Source: Diaphorobacter nitroreducens
GTDB taxonomy: Bacteria > Pseudomonadota > Gammaproteobacteria > Burkholderiales > Burkholderiaceae_C
Direction: 5' to 3'
Assembly: GCA_003755025.1 (NCBI GenBank)
Contig: RJVL01000009.1
Span: 1 to 64,000 of the forward strand
Length of the DNA stretch: 64,000 nt
Shown: piece after piece, positions 8,703 to 16,806 of the stretch
Layout: the number at the start of each line of letters is the position of its first letter
How positions within the stretch are numbered: the stretch's first letter is position 1
Position numbers and translations under genes: made by a program
Notes under the pieces: generated by a model
What the model was told of the DNA's origin: nothing
The model's database searches: none
Seen by the model: only the letters and a program-made list of their open reading frames with translations

Positions 8703-9863
8703 ATGACCGTTTCGGGCCCAATTTGTTCCAATATGTATCCTATGATACCCACTCCCACCGATCTTGAGGCCCCGAAAAGACCCGTGCGAGTGCTGCATCT
8801 CGAGGACTCAACCGCCGACCACGCGCTGGTGCGGCTGACGCTGCGGCGCGCCGGGCTGTCCCATGAGATCCACCAGGTGGATTCCCTGGAGGCCTTCACC
8901 GGGTGGCTGGAGCGGGAATCGTTCGACGTGATCCTGGCGGACTACCGCCTGCCCGGCTTCACGGCGCTGGATGCCTGGCGCATCGTGGACCAATGCCCGG
9001 GGCACCCGCCCTTCGTGCTGCTGTCCGGCGCGATCGGCGAGGCCGCCGCAGTGGACGCCATGCGGCTGGGCTTTGCCGACTACCTGCTCAAGGACGACAT
9101 GGCGCGCCTGCCGCATGTGCTGGCGCGTGCGATGGAGGTCGCGCAGGCCCGCCGCGCGCGCGAGGAGGCTGCGGCCGAGTTGGCCGAGTCCCGGCAGCAG
9201 CTGGCCGACCTGGCCGAGCACCTGCAGACCTCCATCGAGGAAGAACGCGCCGCCATCGCGCGCGAGATCCATGACGACATCGGTGGCGCACTGGCCGCGG
9301 TGAAATTCGACCTGGCCTGGATCGGCCGCCACGCCGGTGAGGACGGCCTGCGCGAACACGCTGGCACCGCCACCGAGATGCTGCAGCACGCCATCGACGC
9401 GGCCCAGCGCCTCATGATGAACCTGCGACCGCCCGTGCTGGACCAGGGCCTCGTGGCCGCCGTGCGCTGGCTGGCCGAGACCTTCGAGCGCCGCACGCGC
9501 ATCCCCGTGCGCGTCACCGCCAGCCGCGAGGCGCTGGACGTGCCGCCCGCGCTGCAACTGGTGGCCTACCGCACCGCGCAAGAGGCGCTGACCAACGTGC
9601 AAAAGCACGCGCAGGCCGGCCACGTGCGCATCGATCTGTCGGACCACGAGGACGTGCTGACGCTGGAGGTGACCGACGACGGCCGCGGCATGGCGCCCGA
9701 GATGCGCAAGAAGCCCCGCTCCTTCGGCCTGCAGGGCCTGCAGGAGCGCGCGCGGCGCGCGGGCGGCTGGATGGACATCAGCAGCCGGCCGGGGCATGGC
9801 ACGTCGGTGATCATGACCGTGCCGCTAACATCGCCCGCAGGCAAAGCAGGAGATGTGCAGTGA
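8703..9863 (+). CDS. Soluble receiver-histidine kinase (DegS/NarX-type HisKA_3)
   Basis: Up to 386 residues with no membrane segment. An N-terminal receiver (about 27-145) has phosphoacceptor Asp80 (LADYRLPG) and Lys130 (LLKDD). A coiled-coil helix (about 145-180) leads to a HisKA_3 phosphorylation site at His190 (EEERAAIAREIHDDIGG). An ATPase domain follows, with QEALTNVQKHA, DDGRGM and SFGLQGLQERA. Its input therefore looks like phosphorylation rather than a ligand. The first 13 residues use A/T-rich codons and overlap a promoter-like stretch, so ATG 8733 or 8742 may be the true start. It overlaps the regulator gene by 4 bp. Confidence 0.9.
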   Translation: MTVSGPICSNMYPMIPTPTDLEAPKRPVRVLHLEDSTADHALVRLTLRRAGLSHEIHQVDSLEAFTGWLERESFDVILADYRLPGFTALDAWRIVDQCPGHPPFVLLSGAIGEAAAVDAMRLGFADYLLKDDMARLPHVLARAMEVAQARRAREEAAAELAESRQQLADLAEHLQTSIEEERAAIAREIHDDIGGALAAVKFDLAWIGRHAGEDGLREHAGTATEMLQHAIDAAQRLMMNLRPPVLDQGLVAAVRWLAETFERRTRIPVRVTASREALDVPPALQLVAYRTAQEALTNVQKHAQAGHVRIDLSDHEDVLTLEVTDDGRGMAPEMRKKPRSFGLQGLQERARRAGGWMDISSRPGHGTSVIMTVPLTSPAGKAGDVQ

Positions 9864-10489
9864 TCCAGGTGGTGCTATGCGATGACCATGCCGTGCTGCG
9901 GCGCGGCATACGCGACACGCTGACCGAGTCGCCCGATATCCACGTGACCGGCGAGGCCGGCAGCTATCCCGAGTTGCGCGAGGTGCTGCGCACGGCCGCC
10001 TGCGACGTGCTGCTGCTGGACCTGAACCTGCCCGGGCGCAGCGGCCTGGAGGTGATGGCCAGCGTGAAGGAGACGCACCCGGACATCAAGGTGCTGATCG
10101 TCTCGATGTATCCCGAGGACCAGTACGCGCTGCGCTGCCTGAAGGCCGGGGCGCACGGCTACGCCAACAAGGCGGGCGACCCGGTGCAGCTCATCGCCGC
10201 GGTGCAGACCATCGTGCAGGGGCGCAAGTACCTCACGCCCGAGGTGGCGCAGTTGCTGGCCGACAGCCTGGCGCAGCCCACGCCCGAGCTGCCGCATGAA
10301 TCGCTGTCGGAGCGCGAGCTGCAGACGCTGGTGAAGATCGCCTCGGGCAAGCGCCTGTCGGACATCGCCGAGGAGCTGATGCTCAGCCCCAAGACCGTGA
10401 GCGTGTACCGCGCGCGGGTGCTGGAAAAGCTCAAGCTGGCCAACAACGCGGAGCTGACGGTGTACGCGATCCGCAATCGGTTGGTATGA
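9860..10489 (+). CDS. NarL/FixJ family response regulator
   Basis: Cognate partner of the preceding kinase. The 209-residue protein has a receiver with phosphoacceptor Asp54 (LLLDLNLPGRSG) and Lys104 (YANKAGD). A LuxR-type helix-turn-helix lies at about 143-205 (LSERELQTLVKIASGK...LSPKTVSVYRARVLEKL). It starts with GTG at 9860, overlapping the kinase stop (GTGA). The targets are not visible. Its position between the che and fli operons suggests, but does not prove, a motility role. A palindromic repeat follows, then the 3' end of fliR in convergent orientation. Confidence 0.94.
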   Translation: MIQVVLCDDHAVLRRGIRDTLTESPDIHVTGEAGSYPELREVLRTAACDVLLLDLNLPGRSGLEVMASVKETHPDIKVLIVSMYPEDQYALRCLKAGAHGYANKAGDPVQLIAAVQTIVQGRKYLTPEVAQLLADSLAQPTPELPHESLSERELQTLVKIASGKRLSDIAEELMLSPKTVSVYRARVLEKLKLANNAELTVYAIRNRLV

Positions 10490-10492
10490 AAA

Positions 10493-10582
10493 CAATAGCT
10501 GCTACCGCTTGATGCACAAGCATTTCAATATGTTTTGATATTGAAAATGGCTTGTGGAAAGCCCTGGCAGCTCTCTTTTTTG
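10493..10582. repeat. Palindromic repeat copy A, likely bidirectional terminator
   Basis: Both ends carry the repeat head (AATAGCTGCTACCGCTTG on the plus strand; AGAGCTGCCAGGGCTT on the minus strand). The centre forms a long hairpin: CACAAGCATTTCAATAT pairs with ATATTGAAAATGGCTTGTG around the loop GTTTTG (10532-10537). T-rich tracts follow on both strands. It fills the gap between the convergent regulator gene and fliR, so it probably terminates both. Confidence 0.75.
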
Positions 10583-10587
10583 ACCGG

Positions 10588-11358
10588 CTAACGCGGCGCG
10601 GCGAACAGGTCGATGGACTGCTGCAGCAGCGCCAGCATGGGCTGCTCCAGCATCGGCAGCGTGGCCGTGATGCCCAGCATGCCCACGGTGAGCGTGACCG
10701 GGAAGCCCACGGCATAGATGTTCATCTGCGGCGCCACGCGCGAGATGATGCCCAGGGTCAGGTTCACGAACAGCAGCAGCGCAATCATGGGCAGCGCGAT
10801 CCACAAAGCGCTGGAGAACAGCGACGCACCCAGCTCGTGCAGCCGCATCTGCCCGATGGCCTGCAGAAAGTTGCCGCCCACGGGGAAGCTGTCGAAACTC
10901 TTGACCACGGCCATCAACACCATCAGGTGGCCGTTGATCACCACGAACAGCAGCATGGAGATGTTGCCGAAGAAGCGCGCCACCGCGCTCACCTGCGCAT
11001 TGCTCGCGGGGTCGAAGAAGGAAGCGAAGTTCAGGCCCATCTGCAGGCCGATGATTTCGCCGGCCAGCTCCACGGCCGCGAACACCAGACGCACAGCGAA
11101 GCCCATCGCCAGGCCAATCCCCACCTGCTGCACCACCGCGCCCGCGGCCTCGCGGCTGTTCAGGCTGATGACCGGCTGCTCGGGCAGCACAGCCTGCGCG
11201 CACACCGCCACCAAAAAGGCCAGCCCGATGCGCGTGCGCACCGGGATCACGCGCATCGAGAACACCGGCGCCGACGTGAACAGCGCCAGCACGCGCAGGA
11301 ACGGCCACAGCACCGGCGACAGCCAGGCCATGATCTGCGCCTCGGTGAACGTGATCAA
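10588..11358 (-). CDS. fliR: Flagellar export apparatus protein FliR
   Basis: Part of the FliPQR core gate of the flagellar type III secretion system, in the membrane at the centre of the MS ring. The protein is 256 residues and strongly hydrophobic, with about six membrane segments. It begins ITFTEAQIMAWLSPVLWPFLR, as FliR does. I chose the TTG at 11358, 5 bp after the fliQ stop, because it restores the conserved N terminus; the longer frame runs into fliQ. It is the last gene of the fliLMNOPQR operon. Confidence 0.93.
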   Translation of the reverse strand: MITFTEAQIMAWLSPVLWPFLRVLALFTSAPVFSMRVIPVRTRIGLAFLVAVCAQAVLPEQPVISLNSREAAGAVVQQVGIGLAMGFAVRLVFAAVELAGEIIGLQMGLNFASFFDPASNAQVSAVARFFGNISMLLFVVINGHLMVLMAVVKSFDSFPVGGNFLQAIGQMRLHELGASLFSSALWIALPMIALLLFVNLTLGIISRVAPQMNIYAVGFPVTLTVGMLGITATLPMLEQPMLALLQQSIDLFAAPR

Positions 11359-11363
11359 GATGC

Positions 11364-11633
11364 CTACCCGACGACGGACGGAATGGCCTCGATCGTGCGG
11401 CGCAGGAAGTCCACCAGCGTGGTCAGCATCCACGGCCCGGCGATCGCGAACACCACCACGGCCGCGATCAGCTTGGGCACGAAGGCCAGCGTGGCCTCGT
11501 GGATCTGCGTCACGGCCTGGAAGATGCTCACCAGTAGGCCCACGGCCATCACCACGCCCAGCACCGGCATGGAGATCATCAGCAGCAGGGTGAGGGCGTC
11601 ACGGCCCATGGTGAGCACGAACTGGGAGGTCAT
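11364..11633 (-). CDS. fliQ: Flagellar export apparatus protein FliQ
   Basis: Small 89-residue membrane protein with two hydrophobic helices (about 15-40 and 52-76), typical of FliQ, which packs around FliP in the export gate. It keeps conserved features such as VGLLVSIFQAVTQIHE and TLAFVPKL. The start MTSQFVLTMGRDAL is chosen to match family length; the 20 extra upstream residues overlap fliP and are rejected. It lies between fliP and fliR with tight spacing. Confidence 0.95.
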   Translation of the reverse strand: MTSQFVLTMGRDALTLLLMISMPVLGVVMAVGLLVSIFQAVTQIHEATLAFVPKLIAAVVVFAIAGPWMLTTLVDFLRRTIEAIPSVVG

Positions 11634-11643
11634 GCGGAATCCT

Positions 11644-12399
11644 TCACGTCGCGAAGCTCGCGGCCAGCGAGCCGATGAGCAGGTTCCAGCCATCGGCCAG
11701 CACGAACAGCATGAGCTTGAACGGCAGCGCCACCAGCACCGGCGACAGCATCATCATGCCCAGCGACATGAGCACGCTGGAGACCACCATGTCGATGATC
11801 AGGAACGGAATGAAGATCATGAAGCCGATCTGGAAGGCCGACTTCAGCTCGCTGGTCACGAAGGCCGGCACCAGCACGCGCAGCGGCGCAGTCTCGGCCG
11901 TCACGCCCTCGTCCAGCTTGGCCAGGCGTGCGAACAGCGCGAAGTCAGACTGGCGTGTCTGCTTGAGCATGAAGCCGCGCATGGGCGCCTCGGCCTTCTG
12001 GATGGCCTGCTCGAAGGTGATGGCGTTGGTGGTGTAGGGCACGTAGGCCTCCTGGTACACCTTGTCCAGCGTGGGCCCCATGACGAACAGCGTGAGGAAC
12101 AGCGACAGGCCGATGATGACCTGGTTGGGCGGTGCCGACTGCGTGCCGATGGCCTGGCGCAGCAGCGACAGCACGATCACGATGCGCGTGAAGCCCGTCA
12201 TCATGAGCAGCACGGCCGGCAGGAACGACAGCGCCGTGAAGAACAGCAGCGTCTGGATGGGCACCGAGTAGCTCGTGCCGCCCGGCCCCGAGCCGATCAC
12301 CAGCGGCAGCGCACCCGCGGGCTGCTGCTGCGCCCAGGCGGCGCCCGCCAGTAGCAGGCCAGCCGCACCGGCCGCGATGCCGCGCACGGCCTTATGCAT
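11644..12399 (-). CDS. fliP: Flagellar export apparatus protein FliP
   Basis: Pore-forming subunit of the flagellar protein export gate. The protein is 251 residues, with a cleavable signal sequence ending AAWAQQ, as is usual for FliP. Membrane helices and the conserved blocks [37 protein letters not shown] and [20 protein letters not shown] follow (each quoted in part). The ATG at 12399 has a GGAG site and overlaps the end of fliO by 8 bp. Confidence 0.96.
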   Translation of the reverse strand: MHKAVRGIAAGAAGLLLAGAAWAQQQPAGALPLVIGSGPGGTSYSVPIQTLLFFTALSFLPAVLLMMTGFTRIVIVLSLLRQAIGTQSAPPNQVIIGLSLFLTLFVMGPTLDKVYQEAYVPYTTNAITFEQAIQKAEAPMRGFMLKQTRQSDFALFARLAKLDEGVTAETAPLRVLVPAFVTSELKSAFQIGFMIFIPFLIIDMVVSSVLMSLGMMMLSPVLVALPFKLMLFVLADGWNLLIGSLAASFAT

Positions 12400-12754
12400 G
12401 GCCGTCTCCGCCCGCATGCGCCGGTTGTACGGTCTGCGCGCGCGCAGCCGCCATCTCGGCGGCAAACGAAGGCGCTGGCGCCGACCCCGGCGCTGCAGCC
12501 GCCGGCAGTACATGCAGGCAGTTGATCTGCTGCGCGGTCACGCCCAGCACCAGCAGCGTGCGCTGCTGCGGCGGGCCGACCTCCACGGTCACCACGCGCT
12601 GCTGCGGCCCCACGGCCACCGCCGAGAGCACGCGCGAGGCACCGCCCGCATGGGCCTGCAAGCCCGCATGGCGCTGCTGCAGCCGGCGAATCAGCCACGG
12701 CAGGGCCGCCAGCGCGCCGACGAACAGCACCACCAGCAGCAGCGTCTGCGTCAT
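12392..12754 (-). CDS. fliO: Flagellar biosynthesis protein FliO
   Basis: Short accessory protein that helps assemble the FliP gate. It has about 120 residues, with one N-terminal membrane helix ([19 protein letters not shown]) and a cytoplasmic domain with the FliO-type pattern [20 protein letters not shown]. The Ala-rich tail ends with a disordered segment. The start is uncertain: ATG at 12754 is given, but an in-frame GTG at 12769 overlaps the fliN stop and would add five residues. Confidence 0.88.
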   Translation of the reverse strand: MTQTLLLVVLFVGALAALPWLIRRLQQRHAGLQAHAGGASRVLSAVAVGPQQRVVTVEVGPPQQRTLLVLGVTAQQINCLHVLPAAAAPGSAPAPSFAAEMAAARAQTVQPAHAGGDGHA

Positions 12755-12761
12755 ACCCACG

Positions 12762-13211
12762 CTATCCACGGCTGACGCGGCGCAGCCGCTCCGAAGGCGT
12801 GACCACGTCGGTCAGGCGGATACCGAACTTGTCGTTCACCACCACCACTTCGCCCTGGGCGATGAGGTAGCCGTTGACCAGCACGTCCATGGGCTCGCCG
12901 GCCAGCGCGTCCAGTTCGACCACCGACCCCTGGGCCAGCTGCAGGATGTATTTGATCGGCACCTTGGTGCGGCCCAGTTCCACCGACAGCTGCACCGGAA
13001 TGTCCAGCACCATGTTGATGTCGTGCACCTGCGGCTCGCCGCCGGCGGCATAGGGGCGCGCGGGCTCGCCCGACAACGGGCCTCCCTGCTCGGCATCGAT
13101 GGTCTGCCCGTCGACGCGCTTTTGTTCTTCCAGCGCCTCGGCCCAGCCGGCAAACGGGTCGTCCGCAGCGGACCCGCCAGAGTTGTCGTTGTGGTCGGAT
13201 TCAGTTGACAT
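12762..13211 (-). CDS. fliN: Flagellar motor switch protein FliN
   Basis: C-ring component at the base of the motor. The 149-residue protein has an acidic, disordered N-terminal 60 residues. A C-terminal SpoA (surface presentation of antigens) domain of about 75 residues follows (VQLSVELGRTKVPIKYILQL...GEVVVVNDKFGIRLTDVV). The ATG at 13211 has a GGGAG ribosome binding site and overlaps fliM by 11 bp, which fixes the start. Confidence 0.96.
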   Translation of the reverse strand: MSTESDHNDNSGGSAADDPFAGWAEALEEQKRVDGQTIDAEQGGPLSGEPARPYAAGGEPQVHDINMVLDIPVQLSVELGRTKVPIKYILQLAQGSVVELDALAGEPMDVLVNGYLIAQGEVVVVNDKFGIRLTDVVTPSERLRRVSRG

Positions 13212-14205
13212 TCTTTTCTCCCATCCAGTGCGCTTCGGCACCGCGCAGGCATTCCTCGATGCGGATCGCGTACTTGGAGTTGTGCGTGCCGTACTGGCAC
13301 TCGAAAACGGGCACCCCCTCGATGGAGGCGCGGATGCGCGGCTCGCGCTCCAGTTCGATGAAGTCGCCCGGCTTCATGGCCAGCAGTTGCTCCACCGTGG
13401 CGTCGGCGCGCGCCAACTCGGCCACCAGGGTGACCTCGGCGGCCTGGATCTCGCGCGTGAGCACGCGCACCCAGCGCCGGTCCACCTCGATCGCGTCACC
13501 CTGCACCGACGAGTACAGCACGTCGCGGATGGGCTCCAGCGTGGCATACGGCATGCAGATGTGGATCGCGCCGGCCAGGTCGCCGATCTCCAGCTGGAAG
13601 GCGGTGGACACCACGATCTCGCTGGGCGTGGCGATGTTGGCGAACTGCGGCTGCATCTCCGAGCGCTGGTAGGCCAGCTCCAGGGGGTAGATGCCTTGCC
13701 AGGCCTTCTTGTACTCTGCGCAGATCACGTCCACCAGGCGGTTGATCACGCGCTGTTCGGTGGCCGAGAAGTCACGCCCCTCGATGCGGGTCTGGAACTT
13801 GCCCACGCCGCCGTACAGCGTGTCGATGATGCCGAACACGAGCGACGGTTCGCACACGACCAGGCCGCTGCCGCGCAGCGGACGAATGGCGACGATGTTG
13901 AAGTTGGTCGGCACCACCAGCTCGCGCAGGAAGGCGCTGTAGCGCTGCACCGACACGGTGCCCACGGAGATCTCAGGGCTGCGGCGGATGAAATTGAACA
14001 GGCCGATGCGGAAGTTGCGCGCAAACCGCTCGTTGACGATTTCCATCGTCGGCATGCGGCCGCGCACGATGCGCTCCTGGCTGGAGATGTCGTAGTTGCG
14101 GACGGCGCCGGCCTCGATCTCCTCCTTGACGGTCTTCTGGCTTTCGCCCGTCACGCCCTCCAGCAGGGCATCGACTTCTTCCTGGGACAGAAAGGACTCA
14201 CTCAT
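13201..14205 (-). CDS. fliM: Flagellar motor switch protein FliM
   Basis: C-ring protein that binds phospho-CheY and switches rotation. The 334-residue protein begins MSESFLSQEEVDALLEG, matching the CheY-binding N-terminal peptide of FliM (LSQxExDALL). A CheC-like middle domain and a C-terminal SpoA domain follow. It lies 15 bp downstream of fliL. Intact CheY-binding residues indicate normal coupling to the chemotaxis system in this window. Confidence 0.97.
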   Translation of the reverse strand: MSESFLSQEEVDALLEGVTGESQKTVKEEIEAGAVRNYDISSQERIVRGRMPTMEIVNERFARNFRIGLFNFIRRSPEISVGTVSVQRYSAFLRELVVPTNFNIVAIRPLRGSGLVVCEPSLVFGIIDTLYGGVGKFQTRIEGRDFSATEQRVINRLVDVICAEYKKAWQGIYPLELAYQRSEMQPQFANIATPSEIVVSTAFQLEIGDLAGAIHICMPYATLEPIRDVLYSSVQGDAIEVDRRWVRVLTREIQAAEVTLVAELARADATVEQLLAMKPGDFIELEREPRIRASIEGVPVFECQYGTHNSKYAIRIEECLRGAEAHWMGEKNVN

Positions 14206-14220
14206 GGCTGCAACCTTTCC

Positions 14221-14793
14221 TCACTGGATGATGAAGCTGGAGAACAGCACCTGCCGCACCGGATTGGTGTCGGCGCGGGGACGGGGTTCTTCTTCTTCGA
14301 CATCCTCGTCCAAGGGATCGCGGCTGGCCGAGCGCTTGCGCGGCTTGGGCACGCTGTAGCCCAGCGGGCGCGACACCTCGCGGCGGATGTCCACCGCCAG
14401 CTTCTCCTTGCCCTCGCGCGTCAGCAACTCGTCGGTCGTACGCTGCGACAGCAGCAGCAATACGCCGCTGCGGATGGTGGGCATGTAGGCCTTCACCTGG
14501 TCCGCCGTCTTGCCGTCGGCCAGCTCCAGCGTGATGCCCACCTGGGCAAAGCGGTCGCCACCGGGGTCGGCCAGGTTGACCACCATGTTGTCCATGGGCA
14601 GGAAGGTGGGAGGTGTCTTGGGCGTGCCCGCCTGGGCGACCGCCCGGCCGCCGCCCTCCTCGTCCTCGGCCGCGTGGCGCTGGGACAGCATCATCCAGGC
14701 TGCGGCGCCGCCCGCCACCAGCACCAGGGCGAGAACGGCCAGGATGATGATCAGTTTCTTGCTTTTGGCCGGGGCAGCAGTGTTGTCGGACAC
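14221..14793 (-). CDS. fliL: Flagellar basal-body protein FliL
   Basis: Membrane protein associated with the stator and MS ring. The protein is 190 residues, with a single N-terminal transmembrane helix (about 13-35, LIIILAVLALVLVAGGAAAW) and a periplasmic stomatin-like domain. An acidic patch (DEDVEEEEPRP) lies near the C terminus and is longer than in the E. coli protein. It is first in the leftward fliLMNOPQR run and has its own promoter element at about 14873-14891. Confidence 0.93.
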   Translation of the reverse strand: MSDNTAAPAKSKKLIIILAVLALVLVAGGAAAWMMLSQRHAAEDEEGGGRAVAQAGTPKTPPTFLPMDNMVVNLADPGGDRFAQVGITLELADGKTADQVKAYMPTIRSGVLLLLSQRTTDELLTREGKEKLAVDIRREVSRPLGYSVPKPRKRSASRDPLDEDVEEEEPRPRADTNPVRQVLFSSFIIQ

Positions 14794-14872
14794 GTTGGGG
14801 CTTTCTTGCGCAACAAGGGCAGGGGAAGTGGGCCGCGGGCGGCGGGCCGAAAGGCCCTTCCCCGCAGTGATG

Positions 14873-14891
14873 GGCGATTATTGAACGCCCC
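14873..14891 (-). promoter_or_regulatory. Putative class II flagellar promoter of fliL
   Basis: On the minus strand the sequence reads GGGGCG, then TTCAATAATCGCC. This matches the element before flgB and fliF, except that 2 bp are missing between the G-rich box and the -10-like AATAAT (14877-14882). A start near 14870 would give a leader of about 75 nt. FlhDC dependence is inferred from class, not seen. Confidence 0.5.
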
Positions 14892-14921
14892 GGCGCCCCG
14901 CGAAAGCCAGAATAAGCGCCC

Positions 14922-15000
14922 AAAACCCGGGTTTTCAGCCGCATGCGCCCCGATGCGCACCGCTGCCGCCGGGGCGGCACAGGGGCCACCCCGGCGGTGC
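14922..15000 (-). terminator. GC-rich inverted repeats downstream of fliK
   Basis: Directly after the fliK stop, GCACCGC (14957-14963) can pair with GCGGTGC (14994-15000), with further complementarity inside. A perfect 14-bp palindrome AAAACCCGGGTTTT lies at 14922-14935. No good U tract follows the large hairpin, so termination is possible but not certain. The region also precedes the fliL promoter. Confidence 0.4.
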
Positions 15001-15001
15001 G

Positions 15002-16312
15002 TCAGACGAAGATATCCACCGAGCGCTCGGCCACGCCCCGTCCGCCGCCTGCCTGCCCCGCAGGCGCGGCGGCCTGCACGGCGGCCTGGCGCGCGCCCGG
15101 GCGGCCCTCGTCCCGTCGGCCCTGCCGGTCGGCGGCACCGCCACCCGCCGTGTCCACCGTCACGCCGGCGAGCTGCAGCCCCTCGCGCTGCAGCATCTCC
15201 CGCAGCTGGGCCGTGCTGCCGTCCAGCCACTGGCGCGCATCGGCTTGGTCGCTGCGGAAGGTCACATGCGCCTCGTCGCCCGTGAGCGCCACCCTCACCT
15301 CCACGGGCCGGCCATCCTGGTCCAGCGTCAGTTCGGCATTCTGGGTTTTCTGGTGCACCCAGTAGGCCACCTGCTCGGCCAACTGATCCGCCAGGGCGTC
15401 CTCCGCCCCGGCCATGCCCGCCAGCGTGGCGTCGGCCGACTCCAGCCCTGCCCCCTCGGCAAGTGACCTGAAAGGTTCCGCGCCCGAAGTGCCCGCGGCA
15501 GCGTCCGCACCCCGCAGTCCCGCGGGGGTGGCGGCCCCGCCCGCGCCCGCCGCTGCGGAGCCAGGTGCGGCGCCCGAGATGCCCGCGGGGGCTGCCTGCG
15601 CAGCCATCCATTCGCCGGGCTGGGCCTGCAACGGCGTGCCAGCGACCGGCACGCCGTCGCGCCGCTGCGCGGTCGCATCCACGGCCTGGGACACCTGCGC
15701 CGCAAGGTGCGACACCGTGTCCGCTGCCTGCTGCAGGCCAGAGCGCGCCGCATGGACACCGGCGCGCAAGGCATCCCCTGCGGCGCCGGCGGCGTCCTGT
15801 GCCGCAGCCTGCAGTGCCATGCCTTGCGCGCGCCAGGCTGTGCCGCGGCCCGCGGCGCTGCCGGGCCCCGCCATGGAGGCCCCGCCCTGCAGAGCCGCCC
15901 GCTCCGCCGCGCCGTCCAGCAGGGCGGTCTGCCCCACCAGCGTATCCTGCCCCGCGCGCACCAGGCCCAGGCCCAGGCGGCCGGCCAGGGCATCCGCCTC
16001 GGCAGCGAGCGCTTCCCCCGTCCGCTGCGCGAGCGCGGCTCCCGGCTGAAGACCCGCCGCCCAGGCCGCCAGCGCGCCCGCGTCCGGCAGCGCCTCGGGC
16101 GCCTGCAGTGCATCGCCAGCCACCGCCAGCGTGTCCAGCACTGTGGCCGCGCCCTCGCCGCCGCCCAGAGCCGCCAGCAGCAGGGCAAAGCCGTCGCCCT
16201 GCGCTGCCGCCTGGTCGTCAGCGGCGCTGCCAGCCTTGGCGGAGGCGCCCCGGGCGCCGCGCGCCTCGTGCGCAGCCGTAGAAGGCGAGGAGGAAATACG
16301 GGTCTGTTCCAT
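15002..16312 (-). CDS. fliK: Flagellar hook-length control protein FliK
   Basis: Secreted ruler that sets hook length and switches export specificity. The 436-residue protein is very rich in Ala, Gly and Gln, with low complexity up to about residue 310. A conserved C-terminal FliK domain follows (QNAELTLDQDGRPVEVRVAL...WLDGSTAQLREMLQREGLQL). The ATG at 16312 lies 2 bp after the fliJ stop; an upstream TTG was rejected. The long Ala-rich part is typical of high-GC relatives. Confidence 0.9.
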   Translation of the reverse strand: MEQTRISSSPSTAAHEARGARGASAKAGSAADDQAAAQGDGFALLLAALGGGEGAATVLDTLAVAGDALQAPEALPDAGALAAWAAGLQPGAALAQRTGEALAAEADALAGRLGLGLVRAGQDTLVGQTALLDGAAERAALQGGASMAGPGSAAGRGTAWRAQGMALQAAAQDAAGAAGDALRAGVHAARSGLQQAADTVSHLAAQVSQAVDATAQRRDGVPVAGTPLQAQPGEWMAAQAAPAGISGAAPGSAAAGAGGAATPAGLRGADAAAGTSGAEPFRSLAEGAGLESADATLAGMAGAEDALADQLAEQVAYWVHQKTQNAELTLDQDGRPVEVRVALTGDEAHVTFRSDQADARQWLDGSTAQLREMLQREGLQLAGVTVDTAGGGAADRQGRRDEGRPGARQAAVQAAAPAGQAGGGRGVAERSVDIFV

Positions 16313-16314
16313 GG

Positions 16315-16779
16315 TCAATACTCCTGATCCTGCGGGAAGCGTGCCCCCCGCCCGGCGCGCAACGCGGCGCGCTCATCGGTTTGTTTCTGCTCACGGCGCT
16401 GCTGCTGTAAGGCCACCTCGGCGCGCCGCCGCTCCAGCACCTTGCGCAGGCTGGCCAGGCGCAGTTCGGCCTCCAGCAGCGCCTGCCGGGCCTTGTCCAC
16501 ACGCACGTCCTGCCCGCTCACCACGCCCGTCTGCAGGCCGATGGCATGGTCCAGCCGGCCCATGAATTGGTAGTGGTGGTACATCACCTCGGGTTGCATG
16601 GCGCTGTCGGCCTTCATGCCCCAGCGGCCCTGCGTTTCCGCGGCGTAGCCCGTGAGCTGCTCCAGCTGGGCCTGTGCGGCGTGGCGCGCGTCCTGCACGT
16701 TCTTGAGCGCCTGGCGCGCAGCGTCGCGCCGGCGTTCGGCCAGCTCCACCGCCACCTCGAAGGCCTTCAGCGACGACAT
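16315..16779 (-). CDS. fliJ: Flagellar export chaperone FliJ
   Basis: Coiled-coil stalk protein that inserts in the FliI hexamer and promotes export. The 154-residue protein is almost entirely helical and rich in Ala, Arg, Gln and Glu, with heptad-like spacing throughout (LAERRRDAARQALKNVQDAR; LASLRKVLERRRAE). Sequence conservation in FliJ is low, so the call rests on length, coiled-coil character and position between fliI and fliK. Confidence 0.92.
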   Translation of the reverse strand: MSSLKAFEVAVELAERRRDAARQALKNVQDARHAAQAQLEQLTGYAAETQGRWGMKADSAMQPEVMYHHYQFMGRLDHAIGLQTGVVSGQDVRVDKARQALLEAELRLASLRKVLERRRAEVALQQQRREQKQTDERAALRAGRGARFPQDQEY

Positions 16780-16806
16780 GCGGCGTGCCCTCCCATCGCC
16801 CTAGCC

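Noticed and set aside
8735-8748. Palindrome GTATC-CTAT-GATAC near the histidine kinase start
   Set aside because: Short, and it could arise by chance in an A/T-rich stretch; no second copy seen in the window.
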